Assembly: GCA_964502215.1 (NCBI GenBank)
Contig: CAZCUN010000010.1
Coordinates: forward strand, 1 to 64,000
Origin: JAALLB01 sp964502215
GTDB taxonomy: Bacteria; Pseudomonadota; Alphaproteobacteria; Rhizobiales; Rhizobiaceae
DNA length: 64,000 bases
Direction of reading: 5' to 3'
In this document: positions 35,113 to 44,020 of the stretch, in pieces
Layout: every line of letters starts with the position of its first letter
Numbering within the stretch: the first letter of the stretch is position 1
Translations under genes and position numbers: made by a program
Notes under the pieces: generated by a model
Database searches by the model: none
What the model saw: only the letters and a program-made list of their open reading frames with translations
What the model was told of the DNA's origin: nothing

Positions 35113-36058
35113 CCCAAAGCTGTTTGACGAAAATCAAATTCCTGAAGATACCAAAGCATTAAACGCCAAGCTAATTGCCTTTGCAGAATCAAACCCTTCT
35201 ATGTGGGATTATTCCCCTGAAGCAGTTAGGCAAGCAAGACGTGAAGGTAAAGGCTCTTTTCCTTTAGAGGCTATGGATAATAATGCCCAGAACTTCACCA
35301 TCCCAACAGCAGATGGTGACGTGAAACTTCGCTCTATTAATCCAACTTCAAAAAAACCTCGTGGTGTTTTCTTACACATTCATGGTGGCGGTTGGATGTT
35401 AGGTGCGTGCGACTTACAAGATGAACGATTAAAAGAATTAGCAGACGATACTGGCCTGATTTGCATTTCTGTAGATTATAGACTCGCACCAGAAGCACCC
35501 TATCCTGCTGCCAATGATGACTGTGAACAAGCGGCACTTTGGCTGGCTAAAGAAGGGCATAAAAAATTCAACACTGATTTTCTAGCAATTGGTGGTGATA
35601 GTGCAGGTGGGCAATTGACTGCTAACGCACTGATTAGACTGCGCGACAAACATCAACTTACACCGTTTAATGCAGCAATTTTTATTGCAGGTGCATTTGA
35701 TATGAGTGGCACTCCAAGCACACAAAATTTTCATGAAAAGCTTGTCTTAACAACAGCAGATATCCAAAATTTTGCTGCTGCTTACTTACAAAACAATGAA
35801 AATACAAAAGCGCCTGATATCTCACCGCTTTATGCTGGTTTAGAGGGCATGCCGCCAGCGCATTTTAGTGTTGGCACGAAGGATGCGCTTTTAGATGATA
35901 GTCTTTTCATGGCTAATAAATGGATCCAATCGCAATCTGATACTGAGCTGGATATTTATCCAGGTGCATGTCATGTTTTTCAATATTTTCCAGACCTTGC
36001 ACAAACGAAGGAAAGTCGTAAAAGAATGAGTGGATTTCTTAATCGACTGATAGGATAA
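35099..36058 (+). CDS. Alpha/beta hydrolase, hormone-sensitive-lipase-type esterase
   Basis: A 319-aa cytoplasmic esterase of the HSL (family IV) group. The oxyanion-hole motif HGGGW is at 95-99, the nucleophile Ser168 lies in GGDSAGG, the acid is in the GTKDALLDDS region and the His in GACHVFQ. These enzymes cleave short-chain acyl esters. There is no signal peptide. The gene starts inside the last codons of the symporter gene (14-bp overlap), which suggests a joint function, perhaps release or use of short-chain acids. The natural substrate is unknown. Confidence 0.9.
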   Translation: MFLPDPKLFDENQIPEDTKALNAKLIAFAESNPSMWDYSPEAVRQARREGKGSFPLEAMDNNAQNFTIPTADGDVKLRSINPTSKKPRGVFLHIHGGGWMLGACDLQDERLKELADDTGLICISVDYRLAPEAPYPAANDDCEQAALWLAKEGHKKFNTDFLAIGGDSAGGQLTANALIRLRDKHQLTPFNAAIFIAGAFDMSGTPSTQNFHEKLVLTTADIQNFAAAYLQNNENTKAPDISPLYAGLEGMPPAHFSVGTKDALLDDSLFMANKWIQSQSDTELDIYPGACHVFQYFPDLAQTKESRKRMSGFLNRLIG

Positions 36059-36062
36059 GGTT

Positions 36063-36416
36063 TTGCAAGACGCTCCAGACTATATTTATAAAATAGCAAC
36101 ACAAGAACAATGGGAAGAAGCAATGGCTTGCGGCACCTTTAAAGGTGCGCCCATTGATCTAGCCGATGGTTATATCCATTTTTCAACAGCTGAACAAGCT
36201 CAGGAAACTGTGGCAAAACACTTTCACGGTCAAACGAATTTGAAGCTTGTAAAAGTTGCAACCAAACCTTTAGGCGCAGCACTTAAGTGGGAAGTATCGC
36301 GTGGGGACGCACTTTTTCCGCATCTTTATGCCCCCCTAAAAACAAGCGATGCCTTGTCAGTGGTTGATCTATTAGAAGATAAGACTGGCGGCCATATTTT
36401 TCCGGATAATTTCTAA
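36063..36416 (+). CDS. DUF952 family protein
   Basis: A 117-aa protein of the DUF952 family, related to the ADP-ribosyltransferase-like fold but with no established function. Typical segments are YIYKIATQEQWEEA, then DLADGYIHFSTAEQA near residue 33, and a closing FPHLYAPL. The start is a TTG 4 bp after the esterase stop. It overlaps pyrD by 1 bp, so the esterase, DUF952 and pyrD genes are probably translated as a series. Confidence 0.85.
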   Translation: MQDAPDYIYKIATQEQWEEAMACGTFKGAPIDLADGYIHFSTAEQAQETVAKHFHGQTNLKLVKVATKPLGAALKWEVSRGDALFPHLYAPLKTSDALSVVDLLEDKTGGHIFPDNF

Positions 36417-37501
36417 TGGGACTTTTTGATCTAGCCTCACAACTTGCTCGCCCTGCTCTGTTTTCTTTTTCACCAGAAAAAGCACACACACTTTCTATCA
36501 AAGCTTTAAAAAGTGGCGTTGTTCCAGGCGCTAGTTTTGCAAATGATGAACGCCTTGCGGTGAAGCTTGCTAATCTTAAATTTCCAAATCCAGTTGGTCT
36601 TGCAGCAGGCTATGACAAAAATGCAGAAGTGCCAGATGCCATTTTGAAACTGGGATTTGGCTTTACAGAAGTGGGTACGATTACACCGCTTGCTCAAGCG
36701 GGGAATGATAAGCCTCGTATTTTTAGATTGGTTGACGATGAAGCCGTTATCAATCGCCTTGGCTTTAATAACGAAGGTCATGTTGCAGCACTTTCCAGAC
36801 TAGAGGCACGTAAACAAAACAAAGGGATTGTTGGTGTAAACATCGGGGCCAATAAAACTTCCGAAGATTTTGTTGCAGATTATGAAAAAGGGATTGGAGC
36901 TTTTTTTGATGTTGCCTCTTACTTCACTGCGAATATTTCTTCGCCTAACACACCGGGCTTACGAAATTTACAAGCTGGGGAGGCGTTGACGTCTTTACTT
37001 GATCGTATTTTTGAGAAAGTCGGAAACTGCGAAGCGAAGAAAAAAAAGATTGTGCCAGTTTTCTTAAAAATTGCTCCTGATCTTACCGAATACGAAATGG
37101 ATGATATTGCAGAAGTTGTAAAAGATTCTCATCTTGATGGATTAATTGTTTCCAACACAACGCTGGATCGCAAAGGGCTTAAAGACCAGAAACTAGCGCA
37201 AGAAGCAGGCGGCCTTTCTGGCAAGCCACTGTTTGAGAAATCTACAAAAGTTCTAGCCAACATGCGAATGCGCCTTGGACCAGATATGCCGCTGATTGGT
37301 GTCGGTGGTGTTTCAAGTGCGCAAGATGTGATTTCAAAAATTGAAGCTGGGGCATCACTGGTGCAAATTTATACGGGTCTTATTTATGAAGGCCCATGTC
37401 TGCCAACCAAAATTATGGAAGGTTTGTCTAAGCATCTTGATGATAACAAGATTGGGAATATCAGTGAACTTGTTGGCACAAAAACCGATGATTGGCTTTG
37501 A
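36416..37501 (+). CDS. pyrD: Dihydroorotate dehydrogenase (quinone), class 2
   Basis: Oxidises dihydroorotate to orotate in pyrimidine synthesis, passing electrons to ubiquinone at the inner membrane. 361 aa. The N-terminal extension ASQLARPALFSFSPEKAHTL is the membrane-associating helix of class 2 enzymes. FMN-site and catalytic segments are GLAAGYDKNAEV, FTEVGTITPLAQAGN, NISSPNTPGLRNLQ with the catalytic Ser, and LIGVGGVSSAQDV. It follows the DUF952 gene with a 1-bp overlap and precedes arsC by 10 bp. A DUF952-pyrD neighbourhood is frequent in Rhizobiales, as far as I recall. Confidence 0.96.
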   Translation: MGLFDLASQLARPALFSFSPEKAHTLSIKALKSGVVPGASFANDERLAVKLANLKFPNPVGLAAGYDKNAEVPDAILKLGFGFTEVGTITPLAQAGNDKPRIFRLVDDEAVINRLGFNNEGHVAALSRLEARKQNKGIVGVNIGANKTSEDFVADYEKGIGAFFDVASYFTANISSPNTPGLRNLQAGEALTSLLDRIFEKVGNCEAKKKKIVPVFLKIAPDLTEYEMDDIAEVVKDSHLDGLIVSNTTLDRKGLKDQKLAQEAGGLSGKPLFEKSTKVLANMRMRLGPDMPLIGVGGVSSAQDVISKIEAGASLVQIYTGLIYEGPCLPTKIMEGLSKHLDDNKIGNISELVGTKTDDWL

Positions 37502-37511
37502 GGAAAGATAA

Positions 37512-37859
37512 ATGAGTGAAATTACAATCTGGCATAATCCAAGATGCTCAAAATCAAGACAAACCCTTCAGCTTTTGCAAGATAAGGGTCATGAACCGAC
37601 AGTTGTTGAATACTTAAAAGACGCGCCAGACCGCACGCAGATTTTACAAACTCTGGTGAAGCTTGGTCTGAGTGCACATGATCTCATGCGTCGCGGGGAA
37701 AGTGTTTACAAGGAACTTGGCTTATCAAAAGATACTCCTGATAAAATATTAGTACAGGCCATGCATGATAATCCGATTTTGATTGAACGCCCTATCGTCT
37801 TTGCCAATGACAAAGCTTCTATTGGTCGTCCACCAGAACAGGTGCTGGATATCCTTTAA
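37512..37859 (+). CDS. arsC: ArsC-family arsenate reductase (glutaredoxin type)
   Basis: A 115-aa thioredoxin-fold protein of the ArsC/Spx family. The active-site Cys12 lies in HNPRCSKSRQTL. The catalytic Arg residues fit the pattern in DLMRRGE and LIERPIV. The glutathione/glutaredoxin-dependent type reduces arsenate to arsenite. There is no arsenic-resistance gene cluster (arsR, arsB) around it. It sits at the end of the pyrD run, so it could equally be a general ArsC-like reductase. It overlaps the convergent MATE gene by 4 bp. Confidence 0.88.
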   Translation: MSEITIWHNPRCSKSRQTLQLLQDKGHEPTVVEYLKDAPDRTQILQTLVKLGLSAHDLMRRGESVYKELGLSKDTPDKILVQAMHDNPILIERPIVFANDKASIGRPPEQVLDIL

Positions 37860-39199
37860 GCAGGGAATGTCTGGTGTACTTTGGGGGACAGTCTCGCAGA
37901 TAATGTTAGCCCTCTGAAAATCACGAATGAATGTAGCGCAAGCCAAAGGCCATGATTGCCAAGTGGTTCTTTAACTAGCCACCAAACGCATAAATACCCA
38001 ATGAGTGACACAACCATCATGATACTCATATCACGTGACCAAGTCGCACCAATGAAAACCCCATCCATATGAAATGCCAACATGCCTGAAAGCGGAATAA
38101 AAGCTGCCCAAGCAAGGTAGATTAGCGCCTCTTGCCGCACTTCAGGAATAGTCGTTAAAATTGCGATGAGACTTGGCCCTGCTAACCAGAAGATGAAAGA
38201 GCAGACGAAAGCCATAATGGTACTCCATAGCAACGTCAGCTTGAAGCCACGCCAAAAACCATGCTTAAATTTAGCGCCAATGGAGCGCCCAACAATTTGT
38301 TCTGCTGCTGTTGCAAGGCCATCAAGAAAATAACCGGAGATCAAAAAGAAATGCATCAGAATGGCATTGGCGGCAAGTGTTGTATCCCCAAAGCCTGCAC
38401 CTTGTGCTGTGAAATAAGCAAAGGCAAAAAGAAGTGTAAATGAGCGCAGCATAATGTCTGCATTGAGATTAACCAACCGCAACCATGCAGGACGATCCAT
38501 AATGCGCTTGCGCGATGGGCGAATGGAATGATCCAGCATGCGCCAACAAACATAAGCGCCGACAAAGAAAGCCAGTACTTCGCCAATGATGGTAGCGATT
38601 GCAACGCCCTCAATGCCCCATTCTAAAACCAAACCTAAATAGATGCTGAACAGGATATTCGTACCATTGAGCAACACCTGAATAGCAAGTGTCATGTAAG
38701 AACGCCCAAGCCCTAAGAGCCAACCAACGATTACATAATTGCCCAGCGAAAAAGGTGCAGAAAGCATTCGGATTAGGAAGTAAGTTTTAGTGGCTTCAGC
38801 GACTGCTTCACTGGGTGCAATAAACCAAAGCCCTAACATCACAATTATTGGGCTGAGCAATGCCATTATAAAGCCGCTTGATAGGGCAATTGCTAAGGCA
38901 CGAAAAAGAATTGCTTGTTTTTCTTTTTCGTCTTCCGCACCAAAAGCCTGGGCGGTTAAGCCAGTTGTGCCTGAACGTAAAAAGTTAAACGTAGTGAAAA
39001 CCAGATCAATGATAATCGCCCCAACCGCCAGACCACCAATCAACGCCTCAACGCCAAGTCGTCCCACAACTGCGGTATCCACCAAACCCAGCAAGGGCGT
39101 GGTGATATAGGCTAGTGTCATAGGGATTGCCAGTTGTAAAACTGACTTATGGGTTATCTCAAACTGTTTGGTTTGAGATGATCCCGAAGCATCACTCAT
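37856..39199 (-). CDS. MATE family efflux transporter (DinF-like)
   Basis: A 447-aa inner-membrane antiporter with about 12 helices in two MatE repeats. The first repeat begins LAIPMTLAYITTPLLGLVDT and includes VVGRLGVEALIGGLAVG. The second begins near residue 235 with ADIMLRSFTLLFAFAYF. Family members use sodium or proton gradients to expel cationic drugs or toxins. It is most like the DinF branch by the N-terminal pattern. It overlaps the upstream small membrane protein gene by 4 bp and is translationally coupled to it. Confidence 0.9.
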   Translation of the reverse strand: MSDASGSSQTKQFEITHKSVLQLAIPMTLAYITTPLLGLVDTAVVGRLGVEALIGGLAVGAIIIDLVFTTFNFLRSGTTGLTAQAFGAEDEKEKQAILFRALAIALSSGFIMALLSPIIVMLGLWFIAPSEAVAEATKTYFLIRMLSAPFSLGNYVIVGWLLGLGRSYMTLAIQVLLNGTNILFSIYLGLVLEWGIEGVAIATIIGEVLAFFVGAYVCWRMLDHSIRPSRKRIMDRPAWLRLVNLNADIMLRSFTLLFAFAYFTAQGAGFGDTTLAANAILMHFFLISGYFLDGLATAAEQIVGRSIGAKFKHGFWRGFKLTLLWSTIMAFVCSFIFWLAGPSLIAILTTIPEVRQEALIYLAWAAFIPLSGMLAFHMDGVFIGATWSRDMSIMMVVSLIGYLCVWWLVKEPLGNHGLWLALHSFVIFRGLTLSARLSPKVHQTFPA

Positions 39200-39462
39200 T
39201 TTTTGAAATTAAGAAAACGAAGGATGAGGAAGATTGGCACAACAATGCCAGCGCCTAACAAGAAATAACTTCCCACTTTGCCCAATGCTTCAAAGCCAAG
39301 ATTGTAGATGCTAACGAAGAAATCACGGATGCCATACCAGACATCTATTGGGGTGAAGTTTAGCGCACTCATGATAATGCCGACCACAAATGAAATAATC
39401 AAAAGCTTGATGATCGTGCGGCCAAGGCTATCGCCTAGAAATGTGGTTAGTTTATCAGACAT
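39196..39462 (-). CDS. Small conserved membrane protein (DUF6460-like)
   Basis: An 88-aa protein with two or three hydrophobic segments (about 15-36, 45-60 and 63-82) and a basic end, RFLNFKK. I recognise it as a conserved Rhizobiales membrane protein found beside MATE transporter genes, probably the DUF6460 family. Function unknown. It overlaps the MATE start by 4 bp, so the two are likely made together. Confidence 0.75.
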   Translation of the reverse strand: MSDKLTTFLGDSLGRTIIKLLIISFVVGIIMSALNFTPIDVWYGIRDFFVSIYNLGFEALGKVGSYFLLGAGIVVPIFLILRFLNFKK

Positions 39463-39526
39463 GGTTCTTCCCCGAATAATCTCCTTCGTCTTAGGTATAG
39501 ATGGAAGCAGAGGTTTTCAAGAAAAA

Positions 39527-40279
39527 CTATTGAAGACCAACAGGATCAACAATGCCACGTTTGCAGCCAATAGGGAGTTTGGGGGACATTTCTATAAGGG
39601 CTTCTTCTGAAGGAATGCTATCTAACTTAGGCACTACATAACTTATTTTAATTTCATTTATGAGCGTTCTCTTTCCATCGCGTTTACACGAAATAGCAAT
39701 TCTTTTTCCCATGCCATTGCCAAAATAATTATTCATAATCTTTACAATTTGAGTAGCAGTGACTTCCCTACCTATATTGTCTGCAAATAAATCACGCAAT
39801 GGAGATTTATTAATCCTCTCCAGCATACGCAATGATTCTCGATAATAGCCTAGTGGTGTCGTTGCATCGCCCATGCAAGTGCCATGTTTATACCATTCAT
39901 GCCTATGCAGATTGGAACGATATCCAGGCATTTGACGAGATAGTTCTTTGCGCCATCTCTCTGAGATATCAAGCTTTGGTAATTCATTCCAGCGTCCCCG
40001 CTTGTCTAATGCAATAAGGTCTTTTGGAACACCGCAGTAAATATTATTTCTTGGTTGTGGCCACAGACCATGAAGTGAAAAATTATTTGCATCAAAGCGG
40101 TTTGCACGCTGTGAACGACATTCTGGTTTATTTGGCTTTTGCTCGCAAAAAGCTGTCTGCCAACTAAGTGCAAGAACATATGCGTTAGGTTCTCTTGCCT
40201 TATAGCCTCCCCAATAAAGCCAACCCACCGCTAAAACTACTGCGCTTAAAAACAGGATGTTAAAAATTTCTTTTTTCAT
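39527..40279 (-). CDS. Membrane-anchored ribonuclease T2 family protein
   Basis: A 250-aa RNase T2 homologue. An N-terminal hydrophobic helix (residues about 7-24) is a signal anchor or signal peptide, so the enzyme domain faces the periplasm. Both catalytic signatures are present: CAS I FSLHGLWPQ with His70, and CAS II HEWYKHGTC with His127, Glu128 and His132. Several Cys could form disulfides. The family cleaves single-stranded RNA and is used for nutrient scavenging. It is divergent from the helicase gene at 40316, only 36 bp away. Confidence 0.93.
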   Translation of the reverse strand: MKKEIFNILFLSAVVLAVGWLYWGGYKAREPNAYVLALSWQTAFCEQKPNKPECRSQRANRFDANNFSLHGLWPQPRNNIYCGVPKDLIALDKRGRWNELPKLDISERWRKELSRQMPGYRSNLHRHEWYKHGTCMGDATTPLGYYRESLRMLERINKSPLRDLFADNIGREVTATQIVKIMNNYFGNGMGKRIAISCKRDGKRTLINEIKISYVVPKLDSIPSEEALIEMSPKLPIGCKRGIVDPVGLQ

Positions 40280-40315
40280 TCGACCTTCGCACCTCTCCTC
40301 ACTACATTACATAGG

Positions 40316-42841
40316 GTGAAACAAAATACGACCCTCAATTCTAGCGGTGAAACCCTGCCCTTTGATTTGCCTGCGCCATTTGAAAAGTGGTTTGCACAAA
40401 ATGGCTGGCGCCCGCGTGCGCATCAGTTGGGCTTACTTTCTAAAACGCAAGCTGGCCTTTCCACGCTTTTAATTGCGCCTACTGGGGCAGGGAAAACACT
40501 GGCTGGATTTTTACCAACCCTAGTTGAACTTTCGCAACAAAAGAAACACAAGCCAGGCCAAAAAAAACGCGGTGTCCATACGCTTTATATTTCGCCTCTA
40601 AAAGCGCTTGCAGTTGATATTAAACGCAATCTTGAAAAGCCTATTGAAGAAATGGGGCTTAATATAGAGATTGAAACACGCACAGGGGATACATCCGCCT
40701 CACGGCGCCAGCGTCAGAAACTTTCTCCGCCACAGATCATGCTGACCACGCCTGAGCAATTGGCATTGTTGATTTCAAACAAAGATGCAGAGCAGTTTTT
40801 TGATGGGCTTGAAACGGTTATCTTTGATGAGCTGCATTCGCTAGTGACTTCCAAACGCGGGCAGCTTTTGTCGCTTGGTTTAGCGCGGTTGAGAACGCTT
40901 CGACCTCAACTTAAAACCATTGGCCTTTCTGCAACGGTTTCAAATCCTGATGATTTGCGTCGCTGGCTGGTGAGACAACCGCCCTTGGGTGAGATTGCAA
41001 CTTCGCAATTAATCAAGCTTGAAGGTGGGGCAAAACCAAATATTACGATTTTAAAATCAGAAGAGCGTGTCCCGTGGTCAGGTCATTCTGCGCGCTATGC
41101 AATGGCTGAGGTTTATGAGGCGATTAAACAACACCAAACAACATTGCTGTTTGTAAATACGCGTTCGCAAGCGGAAATGTTGTTTCAATCGCTTTGGAAA
41201 ATAAACGATGATACATTACCGATCGCGCTTCATCATGGTTCTCTGGATGTAAGCCAACGCCGCCGTGTAGAAGAAGCAATGCAACGCAATGAACTGCGTG
41301 CGGTGATTGCCACATCAACGCTTGATCTTGGTATAGATTGGGGTGATGTGGATCTCGTGGTGCATGTAGGTGCGCCTAAGGGTGCAAGCCGATTGGCACA
41401 ACGTATTGGCCGCGCTAATCACCGTATTGATGAACCCTCACGCGCTATTCTTGTTCCATCAAACCGTTTTGAAGTGATGGAATGTCAGGCGGCATTGGAT
41501 GCTAACTATTTAGGTGCGCAAGATACACCTGCGCTTCGTGAAGGTGCGCTTGATGTTTTGGCTCAACATATTTTAGGCACTGCCTGTGCTGGGCCTTTTT
41601 TTGCCGATCAACTTTATGAAGAAATTACCTCTGCCGCGCCTTTTGCAAATGTAACGCGTGAGAAATTTGATCTGGCTTTGCAGTTTGTCGCAACCGGTGG
41701 CTATGCGCTCAAGTCCTATGAGCAATATGCAAAAATCAGACACGTTGAAGATGGAAGCTGGCGGCTCACCCACCCTCGCCTTGCGCAACGGTACCGTATG
41801 AACTGCGGCACGATTATTCAAGCACCCATGCTGGATGTGCGCCTTACACGCAAGAAAGGAAAAAACGCAAGTTTTCAAGGCGGACCTATGTTGGGTAAAA
41901 TTGAAGAGAATTTTATAGAAAGCCTATCGCCTGGTGATACGTTTATGTTTGCAGGTCAAACACTTCGTCTTGAAGGCATTCGTGAAGCCGCCTGTTATGT
42001 TTCTAAGGCGCATGGCAGTGATCCGAAAGTACCATCTTATATTGGTGGCAGTTTTCCACTTTCAACTTATCTGGCAGAGTTGGTGCGTGAAATGCTTTCC
42101 GACCCTAAGCTTAGGGACAAGCTTCCAGCGCAAGTTAGTGAATGGCTTTTAATTCAAAAAGAAAACTCAATTCTTCCCAGTAAGAATGATTTGCTAGTTG
42201 AAACTTTCCCCCGTGGTGATCGGTTTTATATGGTGGCTTATCCGTTTGAAGGAAGGCTTGCGCACCAAACATTAGGTATGTTGCTTACTCGCAGGTTAGA
42301 GCGCATGAAAGCTAAGCCGCTTGGGTTTGTTGCAAGTGACTATGCGATTGCTGTTTGGGGTTTGAAAGATTTCTCCAAACTCTTTGCAGATGGCAAGCCA
42401 TTGCTCGAAGAACTTTTTGATGAAGACATGTTGGGCGATGATCTTGAAACATGGTTAGACGAATCCTTTCTGCTCAAACGTACCTTCAGAGATTGCGCCA
42501 CGATTGCAGGACTAATTGAAAGACGTTTTCCGGGCAAAGAAAAAACTGGGCGGCAGATGACAGTTTCTTCTGATCTTATTTATGATGTACTTCGCACGCA
42601 TGAGCCTGATCATATATTGCTACAAGCAACGCGGCAGGAAGCTGCTTATGGGTTATTGGATATTAGACGTTTGGGCGAGATGTTATCGCGTATAAGTTCG
42701 CGAATCGTGCATAAGCCTTTAGATAAGATTTCACCTCTTGCTGTTCCAATCATGATGGAAATTGGCAAGGAGGGCATTGCAGGAGAAGCGCAAGAGAGCT
42801 TGCTGGCAGAAGCTGCAACAGGATTATTGGATTTGGACTAA
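40316..42841 (+). CDS. Lhr-like DEXH helicase, ligase-associated DNA damage response type
   Basis: An 841-aa superfamily 2 helicase. Motif I APTGAGKT near residue 54, DEAH-type motif FDELHSL near residue 167, motif III GLSATVSNP, and motif VI QRIGRANHR near residue 362. After about residue 450 comes the Lhr-type winged-helix and C-terminal region. It starts at a GTG. Its stop overlaps the start of pdeM by 1 bp. This pairing matches the bacterial ligase-associated DNA damage response set (helicase, PdeM, exonuclease, LigB-type ligase), but the ligase and exonuclease genes are absent here. Confidence 0.92.
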   Translation: MKQNTTLNSSGETLPFDLPAPFEKWFAQNGWRPRAHQLGLLSKTQAGLSTLLIAPTGAGKTLAGFLPTLVELSQQKKHKPGQKKRGVHTLYISPLKALAVDIKRNLEKPIEEMGLNIEIETRTGDTSASRRQRQKLSPPQIMLTTPEQLALLISNKDAEQFFDGLETVIFDELHSLVTSKRGQLLSLGLARLRTLRPQLKTIGLSATVSNPDDLRRWLVRQPPLGEIATSQLIKLEGGAKPNITILKSEERVPWSGHSARYAMAEVYEAIKQHQTTLLFVNTRSQAEMLFQSLWKINDDTLPIALHHGSLDVSQRRRVEEAMQRNELRAVIATSTLDLGIDWGDVDLVVHVGAPKGASRLAQRIGRANHRIDEPSRAILVPSNRFEVMECQAALDANYLGAQDTPALREGALDVLAQHILGTACAGPFFADQLYEEITSAAPFANVTREKFDLALQFVATGGYALKSYEQYAKIRHVEDGSWRLTHPRLAQRYRMNCGTIIQAPMLDVRLTRKKGKNASFQGGPMLGKIEENFIESLSPGDTFMFAGQTLRLEGIREAACYVSKAHGSDPKVPSYIGGSFPLSTYLAELVREMLSDPKLRDKLPAQVSEWLLIQKENSILPSKNDLLVETFPRGDRFYMVAYPFEGRLAHQTLGMLLTRRLERMKAKPLGFVASDYAIAVWGLKDFSKLFADGKPLLEELFDEDMLGDDLETWLDESFLLKRTFRDCATIAGLIERRFPGKEKTGRQMTVSSDLIYDVLRTHEPDHILLQATRQEAAYGLLDIRRLGEMLSRISSRIVHKPLDKISPLAVPIMMEIGKEGIAGEAQESLLAEAATGLLDLD

Positions 42842-43551
42842 TGATAGATTTTGAAAACCAAAATCAGATGGTTGGTATGCAAGTTAGTTTCATGGGCAAT
42901 ACACTCAGCCTTGATCCAAGCGGTTGTTTATTTTGGCATGAAGAAAAGCTGTTAGTTGTCTCAGATTTACATCTTGAAAAAGGGTCATCTTTTGCCGCAA
43001 AAAAGAGCTTATTCATGCCGCCTTATGATACGCAGGCAACGCTTGAAAAGCTTGCTTTACGAATTGCGCATTGGCAGCCAAAAACTGTTTTGTCTTTAGG
43101 TGATAGCTTTCATGATGATGATGCCGCAACGCGATTGCCAAACAGTTATAAACAACACCTGACGCAATTAATGCATGATCGAGAATGGATATGGGTTAGT
43201 GGCAATCATGACCCAACCCCTCCCAAAGATTTAGGGGGTACGTTTTGTGAAGAGGTGCAGATTGGAACTGTAAACTTCTGCCACGAACCAATGATTGATT
43301 TTAAACTGGGCGAGATAGCAGGACATTTACACCCCTCATCGAAAATCAGACAAAGAGGCAAGAATGTAAGGCGACGCTGTTTTATTGGAGATAATAAACG
43401 CATGATCATGCCAGCCTTTGGCTCATTTACAGGCGGATTAAATGTTTTAGATCGCGCTTATGACGAGTTGTTTTCTGCGCGTAATTTTACGACATGGCTG
43501 GTAAGTGGTGAAAATATTTTTGAAATAGATGGTAAGAAACTTGTTAAATAA
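42841..43551 (+). CDS. pdeM: Ligase-associated metallophosphoesterase
   Basis: A 236-aa calcineurin-like phosphoesterase. Metal-binding motifs in order: DLHLEKG near residue 42, GDSFHDDDA near residue 87, GNHDP near residue 121, and GHLHP near residue 161. Members of this family are encoded next to the Lhr-like helicase, as here (1-bp overlap), and are thought to act in DNA repair, though the substrate is not settled. It ends 7 bp from the convergent DUF3429 gene. Confidence 0.92.
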   Translation: MIDFENQNQMVGMQVSFMGNTLSLDPSGCLFWHEEKLLVVSDLHLEKGSSFAAKKSLFMPPYDTQATLEKLALRIAHWQPKTVLSLGDSFHDDDAATRLPNSYKQHLTQLMHDREWIWVSGNHDPTPPKDLGGTFCEEVQIGTVNFCHEPMIDFKLGEIAGHLHPSSKIRQRGKNVRRRCFIGDNKRMIMPAFGSFTGGLNVLDRAYDELFSARNFTTWLVSGENIFEIDGKKLVK

Positions 43552-43558
43552 AGCCTGA

Positions 43559-44002
43559 TTAAGCGACTGCTAATAGCACCAGTACATGTGCTGCCACGAC
43601 TAAAAATGTCAATGTAATTCTAATCTTACCAAACCAAGGGGCTGTTTTCCCCTCATTATTATAAAAGCTATCCCACGCACCTTGGATGGAAAATAAAAGT
43701 AACAATGCAAGAATGCAGTAGGCATCTGGTAACAGCAATACGAACCAAGCTAGAATTGATGGTATAACAGATAATAAAAGATTTTTATTTTCATCGGGCT
43801 CATGGGCAATTGCAAAGCCCCAGCGAATACCCCCTAAAAAAGATAAAATAAGCGCTGACCAGATTTTAAAAACATCAAATAGGCTTACAAAAAATTCATT
43901 AGCGGTGCCTAATTTGAATAAAGCAATTGCTAAGACCGCAAATGGAATAAAGCCAGCTAGTGACAATATCCATGCCAGATTTTTTGTTTTTAAATTCGTC
44001 AA
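43559..44002 (-). CDS. DUF3429 membrane protein
   Basis: A 147-aa inner-membrane protein with about five helices. The segment SALILSFLGGIRWGFAIAHE near residue 50 is the hallmark of DUF3429. Function unknown. It is on the same strand as the PF09608 and TauE genes, 18 bp after the former, and is probably the last gene of that run. Confidence 0.83.
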   Translation of the reverse strand: MTNLKTKNLAWILSLAGFIPFAVLAIALFKLGTANEFFVSLFDVFKIWSALILSFLGGIRWGFAIAHEPDENKNLLLSVIPSILAWFVLLLPDAYCILALLLLFSIQGAWDSFYNNEGKTAPWFGKIRITLTFLVVAAHVLVLLAVA

Positions 44003-44020
44003 AATCTAACACCTTTTGAA

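Noticed and set aside
37512..37859. An arsenic resistance cluster around the arsC-like gene
   Set aside because: There is no arsR, arsB/acr3 or arsH nearby; the gene sits at the end of a pyrD run, so only the single ArsC-family call is supported.
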